From Pseudomonadota bacterium (lineage in GTDB: Bacteria > Pseudomonadota > Gammaproteobacteria > Burkholderiales > SG8-39): a stretch of 64,000 nt of DNA. This document shows, piece by piece, positions 32,628 to 41,948 of the stretch. Location of the stretch: NCBI GenBank assembly GCA_021811085.1, contig JAJZPQ010000011.1, forward strand, positions 20,372-84,371, in the 5' to 3' direction. How positions within the stretch are numbered: position 1 is the stretch's first letter; each line of letters starts with the position of its first letter. Both the position numbers and the translations under genes were made by a program. The notes beneath the pieces were generated by a model. That model was given only the letters and a program-made list of their open reading frames with translations. It had not been told where the DNA came from and ran no database searches.

Positions 32628-33626
32628 GTGCTGAACAAGCTGCAACGCGGTGTGCGCGCGGCAACGGCGGTGCTGCCTTTCGTCGTGATCGGCGCGCTGC
32701 TCTACGCCGGCATTTTCGTCAAACCGAAGCCCAACGGAGACAGCGTGCCGGTACCGGTGCTGGGTGGGCGCGATGCATTCTACGGCGTGGCAAGCCCGGC
32801 GGAAAACGTGATCTGGGCCGTCGGTCGCGGCGGCAAGATCGTGCGCAGCGACGACGGCGGCAGGAAGTGGACACGCCAGCCATCGGCGACGGACGTCAAT
32901 CTGCAGTCCATCGCCGCCCTGGACTCCGCGCGGGCGGTCGTTGTGGGCAACGACGGCACGGTTCTGCTTTCCTCCGACGGCGGCCGCTCCTGGCAAGCCG
33001 TGGCCGGCCTGCCGCGCGAGGTGGCGGGACGCAAGCTCATCCGTGTCAAGCGCGCCGCCGACGGCCGCGTCTACACAGTCGGCGAGTTCGGTCTAGTGCT
33101 CTCGGCCACGGGCTTCGGCGGGGCCTGGCAAAGCCTCGGCAAGCAAGAGGACGTTGCCTGGAACGATATTGGCGCTAGCGCAAATACGCTCATCCTGGTC
33201 GGCGAGTTCGGTCGCATCCGCCGCTCTGCGGACGGCGGTCACAGCTGGCAGGACGTCGCCAGCCCGGTCAAGAGCAGTCTCTTCGGCGTGGCTTTCTCCG
33301 CTGACGGCCGGTTGGCGGTCGCCGTCGGCCTGGACGGTGTCGTGCTGCTGTCTGCCGACGACGGTCGCAGCTGGCGGGCCGTGTCTTCCGGCACCCGCGA
33401 GCATCTGTTCGACGTCACGGCCACGAGCGTCGGCTGGGCGGCGGTGGGCGACGAGGGGCTGTTGCTGCAGGCGCCTGCGGACGCGCAGACATGGGAGGTG
33501 CGTCGCCTGTCGGAGAACAGCTATGCCTGGCATACCGACGTGGAGGCACGCGCCGGCCGTCTCTATCTGGCGGGCGCGACGCTGTCCGTACTCGGTCAGG
33601 ACAACAAACTGGAGCAGTTCAAGTGA
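32628..33626 (+). CDS. YCF48-like BNR/Asp-box beta-propeller protein
   Basis: This 332-residue protein has one N-terminal membrane anchor (about residues 15-32, LPFVVIGALLYAGIFV). It then has at least four Asp-box repeats: SDDGGRKW, SSDGGRSW, SADGGHSW and SADDGRSW. This predicts a periplasmic beta-propeller related to the photosystem II assembly factor YCF48. In many proteobacteria such a gene sits next to an RND/MMPL transporter, DUF1302 and DUF1329 genes, as here, so it probably assists that envelope system. Its biochemical role is unknown. Confidence 0.88.
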   Translation: MLNKLQRGVRAATAVLPFVVIGALLYAGIFVKPKPNGDSVPVPVLGGRDAFYGVASPAENVIWAVGRGGKIVRSDDGGRKWTRQPSATDVNLQSIAALDSARAVVVGNDGTVLLSSDGGRSWQAVAGLPREVAGRKLIRVKRAADGRVYTVGEFGLVLSATGFGGAWQSLGKQEDVAWNDIGASANTLILVGEFGRIRRSADGGHSWQDVASPVKSSLFGVAFSADGRLAVAVGLDGVVLLSADDGRSWRAVSSGTREHLFDVTATSVGWAAVGDEGLLLQAPADAQTWEVRRLSENSYAWHTDVEARAGRLYLAGATLSVLGQDNKLEQFK

Positions 33627-33643
33627 TTCCGCGCGAGCCGAAC

Positions 33644-36031
33644 ATGAACCCTTCCCAAGAGAACCGGGGTCGCCTCCTGCGTTTCGTCGAGTTCTGTATT
33701 CGGAACCGTGTCTGGGTGGTAGCGGCGATCGCGGCGGTGACCGCGATCATGGCGTTTCTGGCGGTCCGGATCGAGATCAAGACCGTCTTCGACGATTTGC
33801 TGCCTAGAAATCACCCATACATCAAGGTGCACGAGCAGTTCAAGCAGAATTTCGGCGGTTCCAATCTCGTCAGCATCATGCTCGAAGTGAAGGACGGCGA
33901 CATATTCAGACCGGACGTGCTCGCCAAGGTGCAAAAAGTGACGCGCGACCTGCAGCTCGTCGACGGCGCGAACCAGTTCCAGATCATTTCCCTGGCGGCG
34001 AAGAAGATCAAGGAGGTGCGCGCCTCCACCGAGGGCATAGACGTGCGGCCCCTGATGTGGCCCGAGGCGCCGACCGAAGCGCGGGCGATCGCGGATCTCA
34101 AGGCCGCCGTCCTGCGCAACCCGCTCGTTTACGGCGCGTATGTGTCGCGCGACCTGAAGGCGGCGCTGGTGACGGTGGACTTCTATGATCGCGATGTCCA
34201 CTACAACCGCATCTTCGACCAGATCAATAAGTTGGCCGCCACCGTGGCGGGCGATGGCGTCAAGGTGTATGTCGTCGGCGAACCGATGCTGTATGGCTGG
34301 GTCAATTACTACCTGCCGGAAACCGGCCGCATCTTCCTCATCACCATCGCGGCCTTGATCGCCTTGCTGTTCGTCACCGCCCGCACCTGGCGCGGCACGC
34401 TGCTGCCCCTGCTCGCGGGCACGGTGAGCGCAGTGTGGGCGCTGGGCGCGGCGCGGCTCGCCGGGTTGCACCTCGACCCGCTGGTGATCGTCGTCGCGTT
34501 CCTGATCACGGCGCGGGCCATCTCGCACTCGGTGCAGTTGGTCATTCATTTCGACGACGAGTTGGCCGAGGGGGCGGCGAGCTCGGCGGCAGCCGCTAAG
34601 GCGGCGATGTCCGCCCTGTTCAAACCCGGCATGCTGGGGGTCATTGCCGATGCCGGCTGCATGATCGTCGTCGTGCTGACCCCGATCCCGCTGTTGCAGA
34701 AAGTGGCGATCATCGGCACGGTATGGGTAAGCACCATCGCGGTGAGCGCCTGCGTGCTGACGCCTGTTCTCCTATCGTGGATACGCAACCCGCGGCGCTA
34801 CGCCCACCCGGTCGATGTCCAGCCGTGGCTGCGTTGGCTGCTGAAGCGCTGCATTGACGTCGCCACCACGCGGGCACGCTACGTCGCCGTTGCGCTCACG
34901 GCCGCGATTTTCGTCGCTTCGGGGCTTTACGCCTTCAAGCTCAAGGTGGGCGACGCCAACCCGGGTTCGCCCATCCTGTGGGGCGACTCTCGCTATAACC
35001 TCGACGCGGCGGAGATCAACAAGCGCTTCCCCGGCGCGGACCGCATGTTCGTCGTCATGTCGGGCGAGCGTACCGATGCGATCAAGGAGCCCAAGGCGCT
35101 GGCGACCATGGCGGCATTCCAAGCCTACATGGAAAGCCAGCCCGAAGTCGGCGCGACCTTGTCGATTGCCGATCTGGTGCCGGTGATGAAGCGCATCCTG
35201 CACGAAGGCAATCCGCGCTATGAGGAATTCGGGGCCAACGCCAACGAAAACGGCGAGCTGCTATACCTGTTTACTTCCGGCACCGAACCCGGCGACATGG
35301 ACCGCTTCGTCGAGCCGCAATACAAGGACGCATCGGTGACGTTGTTCTTCCGCGATCACACCGGCGCCACGATCCGCACCGCGGTGTCGCGCATCGAGGA
35401 GTTCGCGCGCGCAAACGCCGCCGCGCCGGTGAAGATCCAATTGGCCGGCGGCCTGATCGGCGTGCTGGCGGCGGTCAACGAGATCATCCTTTCCAAACAG
35501 ATCGAGAGCATCGCGCTGGCGCTACTGGTGCTGGTCATCTGCTGCGCGGTGGTGTACCGCTCGTTGTCGGCCGGCATGTTCTTCATGCTGCCGGTGATAC
35601 TTTCGAACACGCTGACCTTCGCCTTCATGGCGTGGAAGGGCATCGGCATGAACATCAACACCTTGCCGATCGCAGCGCTCGGCATCGGCCTTGGCGTGGA
35701 CTATGCGTTCTACGTGGTCGACGAGATCCGCGAGGAACTGCGTGCGGGCCGTTCGCTCAACGGGGCGATCGAGCACTCGCTGCTCAGCGCTGGCAGGGGC
35801 GTGATGGTCACGGCGGCGACGCTCATCACCAGCGTGGTCATCTGGTACTTCTCCTCGATTCGCTTCCAGGCTGAGATGGGGATGCTGATGGCCTTGTGGC
35901 TGTTTATTTCGGCGGCAAGCTCGCTGCTGTTGATGCCGGCGCTTGTCGTCATGTTGAAGCCGGCGTTCATTTTCAACCGGGAGGGGCGGAAACGCGAGCA
36001 GACGAGCGTTGCCGCCGCGCCCGCTGCTTGA
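33644..36031 (+). CDS. RND/MMPL-family transporter
   Basis: This 795-residue inner-membrane transporter is of the MMPL/HpnN-like RND type. An N-terminal helix (about 20-40) is followed by a periplasmic loop (about 45-225) with KTVFDDLLPRNHPYIKVHEQF. Two membrane blocks of about five helices each follow (about 230-400 and 630-780). The conserved intramembrane segment is AALGIGLGVDYAFYVVDEIR. The start is uncertain: the ATG at 33644 lacks a clear ribosome-binding site, while a GTG at 33623 overlaps the previous stop with GGAG upstream and adds seven residues. It probably moves a hydrophobic substrate together with its envelope partners; the direction is unknown. Confidence 0.9.
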   Translation: MNPSQENRGRLLRFVEFCIRNRVWVVAAIAAVTAIMAFLAVRIEIKTVFDDLLPRNHPYIKVHEQFKQNFGGSNLVSIMLEVKDGDIFRPDVLAKVQKVTRDLQLVDGANQFQIISLAAKKIKEVRASTEGIDVRPLMWPEAPTEARAIADLKAAVLRNPLVYGAYVSRDLKAALVTVDFYDRDVHYNRIFDQINKLAATVAGDGVKVYVVGEPMLYGWVNYYLPETGRIFLITIAALIALLFVTARTWRGTLLPLLAGTVSAVWALGAARLAGLHLDPLVIVVAFLITARAISHSVQLVIHFDDELAEGAASSAAAAKAAMSALFKPGMLGVIADAGCMIVVVLTPIPLLQKVAIIGTVWVSTIAVSACVLTPVLLSWIRNPRRYAHPVDVQPWLRWLLKRCIDVATTRARYVAVALTAAIFVASGLYAFKLKVGDANPGSPILWGDSRYNLDAAEINKRFPGADRMFVVMSGERTDAIKEPKALATMAAFQAYMESQPEVGATLSIADLVPVMKRILHEGNPRYEEFGANANENGELLYLFTSGTEPGDMDRFVEPQYKDASVTLFFRDHTGATIRTAVSRIEEFARANAAAPVKIQLAGGLIGVLAAVNEIILSKQIESIALALLVLVICCAVVYRSLSAGMFFMLPVILSNTLTFAFMAWKGIGMNINTLPIAALGIGLGVDYAFYVVDEIREELRAGRSLNGAIEHSLLSAGRGVMVTAATLITSVVIWYFSSIRFQAEMGMLMALWLFISAASSLLLMPALVVMLKPAFIFNREGRKREQTSVAAAPAA

Positions 36032-36085
36032 CGTGTAGCAAAGGGGTGCATCTTTTTGACAGGCAACGATCAGGAGGAGAGAGTC

Positions 36086-37639
36086 ATGAGAGGAAGAAAA
36101 GATTCCGTTTGTCCCGCCAGGATGCGGAAGACCGCGGCGGCGATGCTGCTGGCGGCGATCGCGGGTTCGGTGGCCGCCGCCGAAAGCGATGGATCGGAGC
36201 CGGCGCTCAAGCTGGGCGGTTATGTGCGCGGCTGGACGTCGTTCAATCTGGGGAACCCGCCCGAAACCACGCAGAACGACCGGCACGATTTGTCCATGCT
36301 GCGCGGCTCCCTGTTGCTTGATGCCGACGCCAAGCTCGGCTCCGTGGCGAAGCTGAAGGCGATTGCGCGCCTCGACCGCGAGGTCGAGACGAGTTACCTC
36401 AAGCGCCTCGACAATTTGCCCGGGCAATCCGGCAACCTGATGGACCAGTACAACAACGCCGACATGCGCGAGCTTTACGTCGACTTCCCCGCCGGGGAGC
36501 GCATCAACTTCCGGCTGGGCAAGCAGCAGGTAGTATGGGGGGAAACGGACTTTTTCCGCGCCTTGGACGTCGTGCACGGCTACGACTACCGCTGGCGCTC
36601 CTTCCTCGAGGTGGAGAACGAGGACCTGCGCAAACCGCTGATCTTGGCCAACATGCGCATCCAGGTTCCCGAGGCCAAGGGCTCGCTGCAGGTGATTGTC
36701 CGGCCGGGTTGGGATCGCGGCAAGGATATCGGCAACACCTACGACCTTACGGGCGGGCGCTGGGCGAATCAACCGAACAAGGGCGTCAACTTCTTCGGGC
36801 CGAGCCCCGTGCCCGGGACGAATCTCACCAACTATGACTACCATCACCCGGCAGGTAATATCGACGACGTCACGGGTGGCCTGCGCTGGGGGGGGGAGGC
36901 GGCGGGGATCAACTATTCCGTCGTGGCGATGAAGACCTTCAACAACGATCCGGTGGTCAATCCCAGCGCGGCGATCGGCGGCACGCCGTACAAGGCCGCC
37001 CCCAAGGGGTTGTTGGGCGATTTCATTTATCCCGAGATCGACGTCTACGGTGCGACCGTCAGCGGCTACTCGGGGGCGCTCGACGCCGTGTTCAGCACCG
37101 AGGTCGTCTACAACCGGGATGTGCCCTTCAATTATGGCAGCAACTTCGGCGGCGGCTTTCTGCCGGGTTTCGCCGGCGTGAAGCTCAAGAACACGCTGGT
37201 GACGATGTTCCGCATGGACAAGCAAATCAACCTGAGCAAGCTGATCGGCACCAGCCGTCCGTCGTTCTTCTCGGTGCAGTTGTTCAATACGCGCGTGCTC
37301 GGCTACGACCGGAACGACGATATCGTCTACCTGGCCGGCTTCGGGCTGCCGCGCAAGCAGGATAGCGCCATCCTGACTGCGATTCTTGCGATGAACTACA
37401 ACAACGACCGCGTCAACCCGACGCTTGCGGCCGGCTGGGATGCCACCTACGGCGGCGGCTTCGTCGTCCCGAGTGTCGAGTTCGTCATGGGCGATAAATG
37501 GCGCCTTAAGGCAGAGGCCGATCTGTTCTATAGCCGCGGCAGCAACAAGCAACCCGGGCAAGTCGAAACCAACGCCGGCCTGATGGGCTATTTCGCCAAC
37601 AACAACCAACTGGTTTTCCGGTTGACCCGCCAGTTCTGA
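36086..37639 (+). CDS. DUF1302 outer-membrane protein
   Basis: This 517-residue protein has an N-terminal signal peptide (about residues 1-32, ending GSVAAA). The rest is rich in alternating beta strands and ends with a C-terminal aromatic residue (LVFRLTRQF), as outer-membrane beta-barrels do. LGGYVRGWTSFNLGN and FRLGKQQVVWGETDFFRALD are DUF1302 landmarks. The start at 36086 has an excellent AGGAGGAGAGAG upstream; the longer 36056 reading is unnecessary. It presumably forms the outer-membrane channel or receptor for the RND/YCF48/DUF1329 set. Confidence 0.88.
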   Translation: MRGRKDSVCPARMRKTAAAMLLAAIAGSVAAAESDGSEPALKLGGYVRGWTSFNLGNPPETTQNDRHDLSMLRGSLLLDADAKLGSVAKLKAIARLDREVETSYLKRLDNLPGQSGNLMDQYNNADMRELYVDFPAGERINFRLGKQQVVWGETDFFRALDVVHGYDYRWRSFLEVENEDLRKPLILANMRIQVPEAKGSLQVIVRPGWDRGKDIGNTYDLTGGRWANQPNKGVNFFGPSPVPGTNLTNYDYHHPAGNIDDVTGGLRWGGEAAGINYSVVAMKTFNNDPVVNPSAAIGGTPYKAAPKGLLGDFIYPEIDVYGATVSGYSGALDAVFSTEVVYNRDVPFNYGSNFGGGFLPGFAGVKLKNTLVTMFRMDKQINLSKLIGTSRPSFFSVQLFNTRVLGYDRNDDIVYLAGFGLPRKQDSAILTAILAMNYNNDRVNPTLAAGWDATYGGGFVVPSVEFVMGDKWRLKAEADLFYSRGSNKQPGQVETNAGLMGYFANNNQLVFRLTRQF

Positions 37640-37679
37640 CGCACGAAAAACCAATGAATCGCACTCACAAGGAGGCAAG

Positions 37680-38960
37680 ATGAATCCGAAATTGTTTCGT
37701 AGTTTCGCGGCCGTGGTGCTGGCCGCATTCGGCGCCGTGGCTGCGGCCGCCGAGCTCGCGCCCGGGACGGTGGTCGACAAGGGCAACCTCGACAAGGTCA
37801 AGAGCGACACCTTCGAGGGCAAGACCATCGCCAGCATGCTGCCGGAGAAGATGGAGATCCTGATCCGCAATTACGGCCTGAAAATGACGCTGCGGCACTC
37901 CGAGCCGGTGCCGAAGGATCCGCGCTGGATCGAGGCGACCAAGAAATATGCGGGCGAGGTGAAGTTCGATCCCAAGACGCGGCGGATCTCGGGCTACAAG
38001 GCAGGACTGGCGTTTCCGAACGTCGACATGAACGACCCGAACGCGGCAGTGAAGCTCATGTGGAATGCCGACCGTGCCGGCGGCTATCCGCGCGGCGATC
38101 TGCAGGACTATCCGCAGTTCGCATTCCTGTTCATCGATGGTGACAAAGGCATCGAACGCGTGCAGCACTGGGCGCTGATCCGCAACTTCATGACCGGACG
38201 CATCGACGGCCAACCGGTGCTGGGCGACGGTTCGGTCCAGTACACCCAGTTGTTGTTCGCGCACTACCCGTACGACATCCGCGGCCTCGGCACCTTCACG
38301 GTGCGCTACAACGACGGGCGCCCGGACGAGATCTCGGCCTACATCAAGTCGGTGCGGCGCACGCGCCGGTTGTCGGGCGGCGCCTGGGCGGACCCGATCG
38401 GCGGCACGGATCAGCTGGCTGACGAGATTGAGGTCATGAGCGCGTACCCGCTGTGGTACCCGCAGTACAAACTGCTGGGCAAGCGCTGGATGCTGGCAGT
38501 CGCGCACAGCAAGGCGCCGCCATGGAACGAGAACGAGAAAGATCAGCAGAAGGCGTTCCCAGACGTCGACCTGAGCGGACCGCCGTACTGGAACCCGAAG
38601 GATGAGTGGGAACCGCGCGAGGTGTACGTGATCGAGGCGACGATGCCGCAGGAACACCCGTACAGCCGCAAGGTGATGTATCTGGACGCCGACACTTGGG
38701 TGTTTTACTTCGCCGAGGCGTACGACAAGAAGGGCGATTTCTGGAAGGCGTTGATATTCAACATGCGACCGCTGAAGACGCAGGACGGCGGCTGGTCGAT
38801 CATTTCGAACCAGGGGCACACGATCGACCTGAAACGGCGCCACGCGACCATCTTTGTACAGGGCAAGCTGTCGCGATTCAATACGCCGGGCGTCGGCGCA
38901 AAGGATGTTTCGCTCGGCGTGCTGGAGGCGGCAGGCCAAGGTACGTTCGTCGCGAAATAG
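37680..38960 (+). CDS. DUF1329 periplasmic protein
   Basis: This 426-residue exported protein has a signal peptide at about residues 1-24 (ends AVAAAAEL). The DUF1329 body includes [57 protein letters not shown] and [13 protein letters not shown]. The fold resembles the LolA/LolB-like lipoprotein or lipid carriers, so a role in carrying a hydrophobic ligand across the periplasm fits, although it is unproven. DUF1302 and DUF1329 genes are neighbours in many genomes, as here (40 nt apart). An AAGGAGG ribosome-binding site is present. Confidence 0.88.
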   Translation: MNPKLFRSFAAVVLAAFGAVAAAAELAPGTVVDKGNLDKVKSDTFEGKTIASMLPEKMEILIRNYGLKMTLRHSEPVPKDPRWIEATKKYAGEVKFDPKTRRISGYKAGLAFPNVDMNDPNAAVKLMWNADRAGGYPRGDLQDYPQFAFLFIDGDKGIERVQHWALIRNFMTGRIDGQPVLGDGSVQYTQLLFAHYPYDIRGLGTFTVRYNDGRPDEISAYIKSVRRTRRLSGGAWADPIGGTDQLADEIEVMSAYPLWYPQYKLLGKRWMLAVAHSKAPPWNENEKDQQKAFPDVDLSGPPYWNPKDEWEPREVYVIEATMPQEHPYSRKVMYLDADTWVFYFAEAYDKKGDFWKALIFNMRPLKTQDGGWSIISNQGHTIDLKRRHATIFVQGKLSRFNTPGVGAKDVSLGVLEAAGQGTFVAK

Positions 38961-39078
38961 CGTCTCGCGACGGTGCCGATCTTCGCGCTGCCGGGCCGTT
39001 GCGGTCCGCCAGCGCGATAGGTCGCTGATGCAACTTTGCCGATCTCGAAAAGCTCGCCCACTACGAGGCACTGAGGAA

Positions 39079-40491
39079 ATGACGCAAGCACCGACGCTCT
39101 ACGAGAAACTTTGGGATGAGCATTTCATCCGCGAGGCTGGCGACGGCCTGGGCCTGCTTTATGTCGACCGCCATTTGCTGCACGAGGTGAGCACGCCGCA
39201 GGCGTTCGAGGGCTTGAAGCTCGCCGGGCGCAAAGTGTGGCGCATCGCCGCCAACCTGGCGGTGGCCGATCACAATGTGCCGACTTCGCACCGTGACCGG
39301 GAAATGACCGATCCGCTGTCCCGGCTGCAGTTACAGACGCTGGACGCCAACTGCGCCGAGTTCGGCATCACCGAGTTCGGCCTGCACGATCCGCGCCAGG
39401 GCATCGTCCATGTGGTCGGGCCCGAGCAGGGGTTCACTTTGCCGGGTATGACGGTGGTGTGCGGCGATTCGCATACCGCGACGCACGGTGCGCTTGGCGC
39501 GCTTGCCTTCGGCATCGGCACCTCCGAGGTCGAGCATGTACTCGCCACTCAGACGCTGGTGGTGCAAAAAGCGCGGAAGATGCTGGTGCGTTTCGAGGGT
39601 GCGTTGGCGGAGGGAGTCGGCGCGAAGGATATGGCCTTGGCGCTCATCGGATTGATCGGGACCGCCGGGGGGACGGGGCACGTCATAGAGTTCGCCGGCC
39701 CGGCGGTGCGCGCCCTCAGCATGGAAGGGCGAATGACGCTTTGCAACATGGCGATCGAGGCTGGCGCGCGCGCCGGCATGGTGGCGGTGGATGACACGAC
39801 GATCGACTATTGCGCTGGCCGCCCTTTCGCGCCGACAGGCCGGTCTCTCGACGAAGCTATCGCCTATTGGCGCAGCTTGACCAGCAACCCGGGGGCAGAG
39901 TTTGACCGGGTGGTCGAGATAACTGCGGGAAGGATCGCTCCCCAGGTTACGTGGGGAACGTCGCCGGAGATGGTGACGGCGATTGACGGAGCGGTGCCCG
40001 ATCCGGGCGACGAGCCCGATTCGGTCAGGCGCGCGGGGATTCTGCGCGCCCTTGAATACATGGGCCTCGAACCCGGGGTGCGGATCGTCGATATCCCGCT
40101 CGATAAGGTCTTCATCGGCTCGTGTACGAACTCGCGCATCGAGGACTTGCGCATGGCGGCGGCGGTCGTGCGTGGCCGGCGTATTGCCTCTGGGATTCGG
40201 CAGGCACTGGTGGTGCCGGGATCCGGCCTGGTCAAAGCGCAGGCCGAGGCCGAGGGATTGCAGCGTGTTTTCATCGAAGCCGGCTTCGAATGGCACGATC
40301 CCGGCTGCTCCATGTGCGTGGGCATGAACGAGGACAGGCTCAACCCCGGCGAGCGCTGCGCATCCACCTCGAACCGCAATTTCGAAGGCCGCCAGGGTGC
40401 CGGCGGCCGCACGCATCTCGTCAGCCCGGCGATGGCCGCTGCCGCCGCGATCGCCGGGCATTTCGTCGACGTCCGGCAATTTCCGGGCTGA
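39079..40491 (+). CDS. leuC: Aconitase-superfamily hydratase large subunit (LeuC-like)
   Basis: This 470-residue [4Fe-4S] hydro-lyase large subunit shows [13 protein letters not shown], GITQ-type and [19 protein letters not shown] (about 135-153) blocks, [26 protein letters not shown] with cluster cysteines, and [12 protein letters not shown]. It is LeuC by family. However, no leuA or leuB is nearby and the operon is catabolic, so it more likely hydrates an unsaturated dicarboxylate such as maleate, citraconate or an alkylmaleate. The start at the ATG at 39079 follows GAGGAA; the upstream in-frame extension is rejected. It works with LeuD at 40504. A second leuC/leuD pair lies at 46586-48633. 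Confidence 0.9.
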   Translation: MTQAPTLYEKLWDEHFIREAGDGLGLLYVDRHLLHEVSTPQAFEGLKLAGRKVWRIAANLAVADHNVPTSHRDREMTDPLSRLQLQTLDANCAEFGITEFGLHDPRQGIVHVVGPEQGFTLPGMTVVCGDSHTATHGALGALAFGIGTSEVEHVLATQTLVVQKARKMLVRFEGALAEGVGAKDMALALIGLIGTAGGTGHVIEFAGPAVRALSMEGRMTLCNMAIEAGARAGMVAVDDTTIDYCAGRPFAPTGRSLDEAIAYWRSLTSNPGAEFDRVVEITAGRIAPQVTWGTSPEMVTAIDGAVPDPGDEPDSVRRAGILRALEYMGLEPGVRIVDIPLDKVFIGSCTNSRIEDLRMAAAVVRGRRIASGIRQALVVPGSGLVKAQAEAEGLQRVFIEAGFEWHDPGCSMCVGMNEDRLNPGERCASTSNRNFEGRQGAGGRTHLVSPAMAAAAAIAGHFVDVRQFPG

Positions 40492-40503
40492 AGAGGCAAC
40501 AAA

Positions 40504-41202
40504 GTGGACAAATTCACTCTGCACGAGGGGGGCGTCGTACCCCTTGATCGCGCCAATGTCGATACCGACGCAATCCTGCCGAAGCAATTCCTGAAGTCGG
40601 TCAAGCGTTCCGGTTTCGGACCGCATCTGTTCGACGACTGGCGCTACCTCGACCCTTACCGCGAGGAACAAGACAACGCGCGGCGGCGGCCGAACCCCGG
40701 CTTCGTCTTGAACCGACCCGAGTATGCGGGCGCGACGATCCTGCTTGCGCGCGAGAACTTCGGCTGCGGCTCCAGCCGCGAGCATGCGCCGTGGGCGTTG
40801 AAGGACTTCGGCATTCGCGCGCTGATCGCGCCGAGTTTTGCCGATATCTTCTTCTCGAACTGTTTCAAGAACGGCCTGCTGCCGGTGCGTCTGTCTGCCG
40901 CTCAGGTCGACACGCTGTTCGCGCAGGTTGCGGCCCGTCCCGGGTATCGGCTGTGCATCGACCTGATGCAGCAGCGGGTGACTACGCCGAGCGGTGAATG
41001 CTTTGCGTTCGAGATCGATGCTTTCCGCAGGGACTGTCTGCTCAACGGACTGGATGAGATCGGGCTCACCCTGCAACACCGCGAGCAGATTGCGGCATTC
41101 GAGAAACGACGACTGGCCGAGCGGTCCTGGTTGAACATCGGCGCGGCCGTAGCGCGGTGTCGCCTCGCTGGGGACCGCTGCGGTGGCGTTGAAGAGGCGT
41201 GA
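40504..41202 (+). CDS. leuD: Aconitase-superfamily hydratase small subunit (LeuD-like)
   Basis: This 232-residue swivel-domain subunit starts at the GTG at 40504. It shows [20 protein letters not shown] (about 11-30), [23 protein letters not shown] (about 83-98) and [19 protein letters not shown]. It completes the hydro-lyase with the preceding LeuC-like protein, 12 nt upstream. The roughly 25 C-terminal residues after [12 protein letters not shown] are longer than typical LeuD. The substrate specificity loop cannot be assigned by eye. Confidence 0.9.
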   Translation: MDKFTLHEGGVVPLDRANVDTDAILPKQFLKSVKRSGFGPHLFDDWRYLDPYREEQDNARRRPNPGFVLNRPEYAGATILLARENFGCGSSREHAPWALKDFGIRALIAPSFADIFFSNCFKNGLLPVRLSAAQVDTLFAQVAARPGYRLCIDLMQQRVTTPSGECFAFEIDAFRRDCLLNGLDEIGLTLQHREQIAAFEKRRLAERSWLNIGAAVARCRLAGDRCGGVEEA

Positions 41203-41277
41203 TCGGATGCAGACGCGGCGCGCAATCGGCGCGCGCCTTGCACGACGAGGAGTTATTGGGCGAACGAAGAGGGCGAT

Positions 41278-41922
41278 ATGGCACAGGACAAACAGAGCAA
41301 TTACGCAGGCGTTTGGGACAACAGAATCGGCTTCGGCGACACGCCGGCGCTGATTGTCATCGATTTCATGAAGGGCTACACCACCGAGGGCTCGCCGCTG
41401 TTCGCGCCCGGCGTTCCCCCCGCCGTGCGCGAAAGCGTCGAACTGCTGGGCGCAGCACGCGCGGCGAAGATTCCCGTGTTTCACACGATCGTACGCTACA
41501 ACCCCGTCACCTTTGCCGACGGCGGGGTGTGGATCCGCAAGGCCCCGGTGCTCAAGTGCCTGGTCGAGGGCAACCCGTACGCGCAGACCTGCGACGAGGT
41601 GCGGCCGAGGCCGGAGGAAACCATCATCACCAAGCAATATGCCAGCGTGTTCTACGGCACCAGTCTGGCGGCAATGCTGACCGCCAAGCGTGTCGACACC
41701 GCGATTCTGATCGGCTGCTCCACCAGCGGCTGCATCCGTGCCAGCTCGGTCGATGCGGTCCAGCATGGCTTTCGCACTATCGTCGTGCGTGACTGCGTCG
41801 GCGATCGCCATCCCGACGTGCATGAGGCCAATCTGTTCGACATCAACAGCAAGTACGGCGACGTCGTGACTAAGGCGGAGGTAATCGATTACCTGAAAAA
41901 GTCGCCCGCAATCTCGCGCTGA
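41278..41922 (+). CDS. Isochorismatase-fold amidohydrolase (N-carbamoylsarcosine amidase / half-amidase type)
   Basis: This 214-residue cysteine hydrolase has the full triad of the family: Asp29 (VIDFMKG), Lys119 (TKQYASVF) and Cys152 (GCSTSGCIRASSVDA). The TSGCxRA form is that of N-carbamoylsarcosine amidase, maleamate amidohydrolase and related enzymes that remove ammonia from a carboxylic half-amide. It is positioned between a hydratase for unsaturated diacids and a PuuE-fold ring hydrolase. A half-amide to dicarboxylate step is therefore a natural reading, and it is inferred. N-carbamoylsarcosine hydrolysis downstream of HyuAB is the main alternative. Confidence 0.9.
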   Translation: MAQDKQSNYAGVWDNRIGFGDTPALIVIDFMKGYTTEGSPLFAPGVPPAVRESVELLGAARAAKIPVFHTIVRYNPVTFADGGVWIRKAPVLKCLVEGNPYAQTCDEVRPRPEETIITKQYASVFYGTSLAAMLTAKRVDTAILIGCSTSGCIRASSVDAVQHGFRTIVVRDCVGDRHPDVHEANLFDINSKYGDVVTKAEVIDYLKKSPAISR

Positions 41923-41948
41923 CCCATGATTACGAAGGAGCATCCAAA

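Noticed and set aside
35522..37870. Long minus-strand frame opposite the RND and DUF1302 genes
   Set aside because: Antisense shadow; no recognisable motif and implausible composition.
39079..41202. Assignment of leuC/leuD as leucine biosynthesis genes
   Set aside because: No leuA or leuB nearby, a second pair exists within 10 kb, and both sit in catabolic operons.
27690..41922. Creatinine pathway (N-methylhydantoinase HyuAB plus N-carbamoylsarcosine amidase)
   Set aside because: It fits HyuAB and the amidase but does not explain the hydratase, CoA-transferase, lyase or PuuE-fold hydrolase; kept only as an alternative. No creatinine deaminase or sarcosine oxidase gene is present.
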